DNA of 64,000 nucleotides from the NCBI RefSeq assembly GCF_004127445.1, contig NZ_QEXM01000050.1, positions 62,001 to 126,000 of the forward strand, in the 5' to 3' direction. Source of the stretch: Streptomyces alfalfae (GTDB lineage Bacteria; Actinomycetota; Actinomycetes; Streptomycetales; Streptomycetaceae). Below, one piece after another: positions 59,198 to 64,000 of the stretch (the first letter of the stretch is position 1; each line of letters starts with the position of its first letter). The notes under the pieces were generated by a model. That model made no database searches. It was not told the DNA's origin and worked only from the letters and a program-made list of their open reading frames with translations. A program made the position numbers and the translations under genes.

Positions 59198-62100
59198 CCG
59201 CGCACCAGAGCTCCGTCTCCGCGGCGGTCGACGCGGACCTCGCCGCCATGCGGGAGCTGTCGCGCCGCATCGCGAGCCAGCTGGGCACGCCCGAAGCCGC
59301 GCCGGAAGCGCCGCGCACCACCCAGCACGGCCCCCGCCTGGAGGTGGCCCGCGGCTCCGGCATGGTGCGCGGCGGCTCGCCCGAGTCGCAGCGGGCGCAC
59401 CTGGACGACCTGGTGCGCCGCTACACCGCCAAGACGCCCACCTCGAAGCGGATCGCACAGAAGTACCGTCGCGTCCTCGCCGACAGCCGGGCGGCGGTGG
59501 GATTCCGCAGCAGCACGAAGGAGATGCTGTACCCGATCGCGGGGCGGCGGGCCAAGGGCTCCCGCCTCGAGGACATCGACGGCAACCAGTACGTCGACAT
59601 CACCATGGGCTTCGGCGTGCTGCTCTTCGGCCACGAGCCGGACTTCGTCGCCGAGGCCGTCCGCGAACACCTCTCGCGCGGCATCCAGCTCGGCCCCCGC
59701 ACCGTGGAGACGGGCGAGGCCGCCGAACTGCTCGCCGAGCTGACCGGCATGGAGCGCGTCGCCTTCGCCAACTCCGGCACGGAGGCGAACTCGGCCGCGA
59801 TCCGCCTGGCCCGCGCGGCCACCGGCCGCAGCCGCATCATCACCTTCGAGGGCGCCTACCACGGCCACAACGACAACGTCCTCGGCCGCTCCCCGCGCAC
59901 CGGCGGCGAGGGCCTCACCACCGTCCCGATGTCCGCGGGCATCCCGCAGAACGCCGTCGCCGACCTGCTCGTCCTGCCCTACGGCAGTGAGGAGAGCCTC
60001 GCCCTCATCGAGCAGCAGGCGGGCGACATCGCCGCGGTCGTCGTCGAGCCGGTGCAGAGCCGCCACCCCTCGCTCCGCCCGGCGGGCTTCGTGCGCCGCC
60101 TGCGCGAGCTGACCAGGCGCCACGGCATCGTGCTGCTCTTCGACGAGATGCTGACCGGCTTCCGCCCCGCCGCGCGCGGCGCCCAGGAGCTGTACGGCGT
60201 GACCCCGGACCTCGCCACCTACGGCAAGCTGCTCGGCGGCGGCTTCCCCATCGGGGCCATCGCCGGGCGCGCCGACATCATGGACGGCGTCGACGGCGGC
60301 CACTGGAACTACGGCGACGACAGCTACCCGCAGGCCGACACCACGTTCTTCGGCGGCACCTACATCCAGCACCCGGTGTCGATGGTCGCCGCCCGCGCCG
60401 TGCTCAGCCACCTCAAGGAGCACAGCCCGCGCCTCCAGGAGCGGCTGAACGCCCGCACCGACGAGCTGGCCGCCACGCTCAACGCCTTCTTCGAGGCGGA
60501 GGAGTTCGCGCTGAGCCTGAGCCACTTCGGCTCGCAGTTCCGGTTCGAGCACCGGGCGGACATGGAACTGCTCTACCACCACCTCATGCTGCGCGGCGTG
60601 CACGTGTGGGAGTGGCGCAACTTCTTCCTCTCCACCGAGCACTCCGACGGTGACGTCGAGTTCATCGCCGACGCCGTGCGGGGCTCGCTGCGGGAGCTGC
60701 GGGACGCCGGGTTCTTCCGTACGAAGGCGAAGGCCACGCCGGGTGTGACAGTGCCGAAGCCGCGTGCCGTCGCTCCCGAGCCCACGTCGCAGGCGGTCGC
60801 CTGGAACACCGCGGCGGCCACGGTCCGCCGGGCCCCCGCACCCGAACCCGCGCCTGCCGAGAAGCCCGCCGAGAAGCCCGCCGCCACCCGCCCCCTCGAC
60901 TTCGGCGTCTACTTCTTCGGCGACTACCCCCAAGACGAGAGCGCCCCGCAGCACGGCAAGTACGACCACCTCCTGGAGACCGCCCGCTTCGCCGACCGCA
61001 ACGGCTTCCACTCCCTGTGGATCCCCGAGCGGCACTTCCACTCCTTCGGCGGCCTCTTCCCCAACCCCGTCGTGCTCGCCGCCGCGCTCGCCCGCGAGAC
61101 GGATCGGGTCCGCATCAACGCGGGCTCCGTCGTGCTGCCGCTGCACGACCCGATCCGCGTCGCCGAAGAGTGGTCGATGGTCGACAACCTCTCCGGCGGC
61201 CGCGTCGGCATCGGCTGCGCCAGCGGCTGGCACGCCAACGACTTCGCCTTCTTCCCCGACCGCTTCGGCTCCCACAAGGAGCTGATGTACGAACAGGTCG
61301 AGCAGGTGCGGCAGTTGTGGCGCGGCGAGCCGCTGCGCCGCACCACGGGGGCCGGCGAGGCGGACCTGCGGCTCTTCCCACGCCCCGTCCAGGACGCCCC
61401 GCCCATGTACACGGCGGTCGTCGGGAACCCGGCGTCGTACGAGCTGGCGGCCCGCCACGACCTGGGCATCGTCACCAATCTCATGACCCAGGGCGTCGAG
61501 CAGCTGAGCGAGAACATCGCGCTCTACCGGCGCACCCGCGCCGCCCACGGCCTGGACCCCGACGCGGGGCACGTCTCCGTGCTCCTGCACACCTACCTCG
61601 CCGAGGACCACGCGACCGCGCGCGCCGAGGCCCGTGAGCCGCTGTCCCGGTACATGCGGGCGTCCCTGTCGCTCTTCGGGAACGTCGCGGGCAGCCTCGG
61701 CCAGAAGGTGGACCTCTCGGCGATGACCGAGGACGACCTCGACGTCGTCTTCCGCCGCGCCTACGACCGCTACTGCGACCAGCGCGCCCTCATCGGCAGC
61801 CCGGAGAGCGTGCGCCCGGTCGTGGAGGAGGTGCGCGCGGCCGGCGCCGACGAGGTCGTCGCGCTCGTCGACTTCGGCGTGCCGCCCGGTGCGATGCGCG
61901 AAGGCCTCGTACACCTGGACGCGCTGCGTCGCACGTGCACGGCCGCGACCACCACCACCGCCGCGGCCACGGCCGCCGTCCAGCGGGCGTCCGCCCCTGC
62001 CCCGGCGACCGCCGACCCGGGGGCGCCCCTGTCACCCGGCCAGCAGCGGGTGTGGTTCCTGGAGCGGATGCTGCCGGGGCGCACCGCGTACAACGAGGTC

Positions 62101-64000
62101 AAGGCCATCGAGCTGGAAGGCCCCCTCGACGTGCCCGCGCTGCGCTCGGCGCTGTCCGCCCTCGCCGCCCGGCACGAGCAGCTGCGCACGGTCTTCCGCG
62201 AGGTCGGCGGCGAACCCCGGCAGTTCGCGCAGCCGCCGGGCGAGGTGGACTTCGCGGTCGTCGACGGCACGGGGACGGAAAGCGACGTGGTCGCCGCCAC
62301 CCTGAAGGCCGAGAGCGAGCGCCGCTTCGACCTGGCGGAGGGGCCGCTGTTCGTCACGCGCCTGGTCCGGCTCGGTGAGCGGCGGCACGTGCTCGTCGTC
62401 TCCCTGCACCACATCGTGATGGACGCCGCGTCGGCCGCCGTGCTCGCACGGGACGTGTCCGCCCTCTACCGCGCCGAGGTCACGGGCGCGCCGCCCGTCG
62501 GACTGCCCGGCCTGCCGCGCACCTACGCCGACCACGCCCGCGCCCAGCTCGGCTCGCTCGGCGGCGCGAAGGCGGCCGACGACCTGGCGTACTGGAAGAA
62601 GGCCCTCGACGGCGACCTGCCCGTCCTCGCCCTGCCCGCGGACCGGCCGCGCCCCGCGCGGATGACGTCCCACGGCCGCGCCCTGTTCCGTACGCTCAGC
62701 CCGGAACTCTCGGACGCGGTCAGGAAGTTGGGGCGTGAGCGGCGCAGCACCCTGTTCATGACGCTGCTCGCCGGTTACGCCGCCGCCCTGCACCGCGTCA
62801 CCGGGCAGGACGACCTCGTCATCGGCACCCCGATGTCGGACCGCACGCCCGAGTACGAGAACGTCGTCGGCTTCTTCGTGAACACCCTGGCCCTGCGCCT
62901 CGACCTGTCGGGCGACCCGGACTTCGGCACGCTCCTCGACCGGGTGCGCGCCGTCGCCCTGGACGCCTACGACCACGCCGACGTGCCCTTCGAGGCGGTC
63001 GTCCGGGAGCTGGACCCCGCGCGGGCGCTCGACCGGACGCCGGTCTTCCAGACGCTCGCCGAGTTCGAGAGCGGCGATCCGTTCCGCTTCGAGCTGCCCG
63101 GGGTGCGGGCGACCCCGCTCGACTCCGGTCCCGACAAGGCGCTGACCGACCTGAGCGTGTACTTCACCGACCAGCCGGACGGCATCCGCTGCCATCTGGA
63201 GTACCACACCGACCTGTTCGACGAGGCGACGATCGACGCGCTCTTCGGGACGTTCAGGGACGTGCTCGCCGAGGCCACCGGCGTCGAGCCCGTCACCGAC
63301 GCCCCGGCCGCCGTCCCCGACGCCTGGCGGCGCGGACGCACCCGGCAGCGGACCCGCAGCACCGTCCACGCCCTGGCGTCGCGCTGGGCCGAGGCGGCCC
63401 CCGGCCGCACCGCCGTGATCAGCGGCGACACCACGCTGACCTACCGCGAGCTGGACGAGCGGGCCGAACGCCTGGCGGCCGTCCTGCGCGAGCGGGGCCG
63501 CGCGGGGGCGCCGGTCGCCCTGTGGCTGCCGCGCGGCGCCCAGCTGATCGTCGCCATGCTCGCGGCGCTCAAGTCCGGCCACGGCTATGTGCCGCTGGAC
63601 CCCGGGCAGGGCCGCGCCAGGGCCGCGACCGTCCTCGCGGAGAGCGGCGCCGGGGCCCTCGTGGTGGACGGCGGCACCGAGCCGCCCGAGGCGCCGACGG
63701 GCGTGGCCGTGGTCGACGCCACGGCCGCGCCCACGGGCACGGGCGACGCCGCGCCCCCGGTGCACCCCGGCCCCGACGCCCTCTGCTTCGCGATCTACAC
63801 CTCCGGCAGCACCGGCGCCCCCAAGGGCGTCGCCGTGCCGCACCGGGCCGTGGTGGACCTGTGCCAGTGGCACCACGAGCGCTTCGGGTTCACCGCGGAC
63901 GACCGCGCCGCCGCCGTGTGCAGCCAGAGCTTCGACGCCGCCGCCCTGGAGATCTGGCCCGCCCTGACCGCCGGCGCCACGGTCGTCGTCGCCGACGAGG
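59194..64000 (+). CDS. NRPS with aminotransferase, luciferase-like monooxygenase, condensation and adenylation domains (3' end outside window)
   Basis: At least 1602 residues without a stop. Domains in order: class III PLP aminotransferase (about 60-510; GTEAN, FDEMLTGFR, Lys near 345 in TYGKLLGGGFP), FMN-type luciferase-like monooxygenase (about 570-910; LDFGVYFFGDYPQDE...VVLPLHDPIRVAEEWSMVDNLSGGRVGIG), condensation (about 946-1370; HHIVMDA near 1072) and adenylation (from 1390; A3 core YTSGSTGAPKG near 1535). No carrier stands before C, so the ACP of the upstream PKS must deliver the chain. The order resembles beta-amino-acyl lipopeptide systems. A-domain specificity cannot be read; most of its code lies off the edge. 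Confidence 0.93.
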   Translation, partial: MTAHQSSVSAAVDADLAAMRELSRRIASQLGTPEAAPEAPRTTQHGPRLEVARGSGMVRGGSPESQRAHLDDLVRRYTAKTPTSKRIAQKYRRVLADSRAAVGFRSSTKEMLYPIAGRRAKGSRLEDIDGNQYVDITMGFGVLLFGHEPDFVAEAVREHLSRGIQLGPRTVETGEAAELLAELTGMERVAFANSGTEANSAAIRLARAATGRSRIITFEGAYHGHNDNVLGRSPRTGGEGLTTVPMSAGIPQNAVADLLVLPYGSEESLALIEQQAGDIAAVVVEPVQSRHPSLRPAGFVRRLRELTRRHGIVLLFDEMLTGFRPAARGAQELYGVTPDLATYGKLLGGGFPIGAIAGRADIMDGVDGGHWNYGDDSYPQADTTFFGGTYIQHPVSMVAARAVLSHLKEHSPRLQERLNARTDELAATLNAFFEAEEFALSLSHFGSQFRFEHRADMELLYHHLMLRGVHVWEWRNFFLSTEHSDGDVEFIADAVRGSLRELRDAGFFRTKAKATPGVTVPKPRAVAPEPTSQAVAWNTAAATVRRAPAPEPAPAEKPAEKPAATRPLDFGVYFFGDYPQDESAPQHGKYDHLLETARFADRNGFHSLWIPERHFHSFGGLFPNPVVLAAALARETDRVRINAGSVVLPLHDPIRVAEEWSMVDNLSGGRVGIGCASGWHANDFAFFPDRFGSHKELMYEQVEQVRQLWRGEPLRRTTGAGEADLRLFPRPVQDAPPMYTAVVGNPASYELAARHDLGIVTNLMTQGVEQLSENIALYRRTRAAHGLDPDAGHVSVLLHTYLAEDHATARAEAREPLSRYMRASLSLFGNVAGSLGQKVDLSAMTEDDLDVVFRRAYDRYCDQRALIGSPESVRPVVEEVRAAGADEVVALVDFGVPPGAMREGLVHLDALRRTCTAATTTTAAATAAVQRASAPAPATADPGAPLSPGQQRVWFLERMLPGRTAYNEVKAIELEGPLDVPALRSALSALAARHEQLRTVFREVGGEPRQFAQPPGEVDFAVVDGTGTESDVVAATLKAESERRFDLAEGPLFVTRLVRLGERRHVLVVSLHHIVMDAASAAVLARDVSALYRAEVTGAPPVGLPGLPRTYADHARAQLGSLGGAKAADDLAYWKKALDGDLPVLALPADRPRPARMTSHGRALFRTLSPELSDAVRKLGRERRSTLFMTLLAGYAAALHRVTGQDDLVIGTPMSDRTPEYENVVGFFVNTLALRLDLSGDPDFGTLLDRVRAVALDAYDHADVPFEAVVRELDPARALDRTPVFQTLAEFESGDPFRFELPGVRATPLDSGPDKALTDLSVYFTDQPDGIRCHLEYHTDLFDEATIDALFGTFRDVLAEATGVEPVTDAPAAVPDAWRRGRTRQRTRSTVHALASRWAEAAPGRTAVISGDTTLTYRELDERAERLAAVLRERGRAGAPVALWLPRGAQLIVAMLAALKSGHGYVPLDPGQGRARAATVLAESGAGALVVDGGTEPPEAPTGVAVVDATAAPTGTGDAAPPVHPGPDALCFAIYTSGSTGAPKGVAVPHRAVVDLCQWHHERFGFTADDRAAAVCSQSFDAAALEIWPALTAGATVVVADE

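Noticed and set aside
55907..61914. Two very long minus-strand frames (1183 and 994 residues) under the PKS and NRPS
   Set aside because: Exact shadows of the plus-strand synthases, with no motif of their own.

Overview
The window is chromosomal DNA of a Streptomyces-type actinomycete. This rests on very high GC with GC-rich third positions, class A rnpB, many GTG/TTG starts with 4-base ATGA/GTGA overlaps, Streptomyces-only families (DUF5753 HTH, DUF397, DUF6177, DUF6507), and a type VII secretion (T7SS) locus. All calls are by eye from translations and motifs; no database search was run.

Layout. (1) 1-2.67 kb, minus strand: a cobalamin riboswitch leads an operon for a secreted prenyltransferase-repeat protein, a second cell-surface protein and an ECF transporter T subunit, read as a predicted corrinoid uptake system. 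(2) 2.7-26.5 kb: a dispersed steroid/fatty-acyl catabolism regulon. It holds a KstR-type TetR repressor, an aldehyde dehydrogenase with a 3Fe-4S ferredoxin, an MBL hydrolase, an F420/LLM oxidoreductase, an SCP-x-type thiolase, and a MaoC hydratase - Zn alcohol dehydrogenase - Hsd4A-like SDR set. Three perfect TNNAACNNGTTNNA boxes and three copies of a second palindrome, CTGAC-N5-GTCAG, lie upstream of these genes; two promoters carry both. Between them are a glycosyltransferase-methyltransferase-terpenoid-cyclase-fold operon, a cell-wall amidase, two DHA2 exporters (one fused to a beta-sandwich domain) and a DesK/DesR-like two-component pair.

(3) 26.8-38.1 kb: core-like housekeeping genes: Nif3, zinc-ribbon coiled-coil protein, RNase H/phosphatase fusion, KDPG aldolase, YaaA, RNB ribonuclease, a TetR/DUF4260 operon with twin operators around the -10, an AraC regulator, a DMT transporter and rnpB, which the transporter gene overlaps. 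(4) 38.2-51.3 kb, minus strand: a compact T7SS locus (two small Esx-like proteins, a DUF6507 protein, a large toxin with a nuclease-like tip, its probable immunity protein, a small membrane protein, EccD, an EspI-like ATPase, EccC, DUF6177). The toxin tip, immunity gene and adjoining spacer have visibly lower GC, as expected for a swapped cassette. No EccB, EccE or MycP is seen.

(5) 51.5-53.9 kb: a Streptomyces regulatory set (HATPase, DUF5753 HTH, DUF397) and a GNAT acetyltransferase. (6) 54.0-64.0 kb: the left end of a hybrid PKS/NRPS cluster: a solo LuxR HTH protein, an MFS exporter, a KS-AT-ACP protein and an NRPS cut by the window edge (aminotransferase - luciferase-like monooxygenase - condensation - adenylation). 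This order suggests a beta-amino-acyl lipopeptide-type product. No tRNA, insertion sequence, prophage or CRISPR array was seen.
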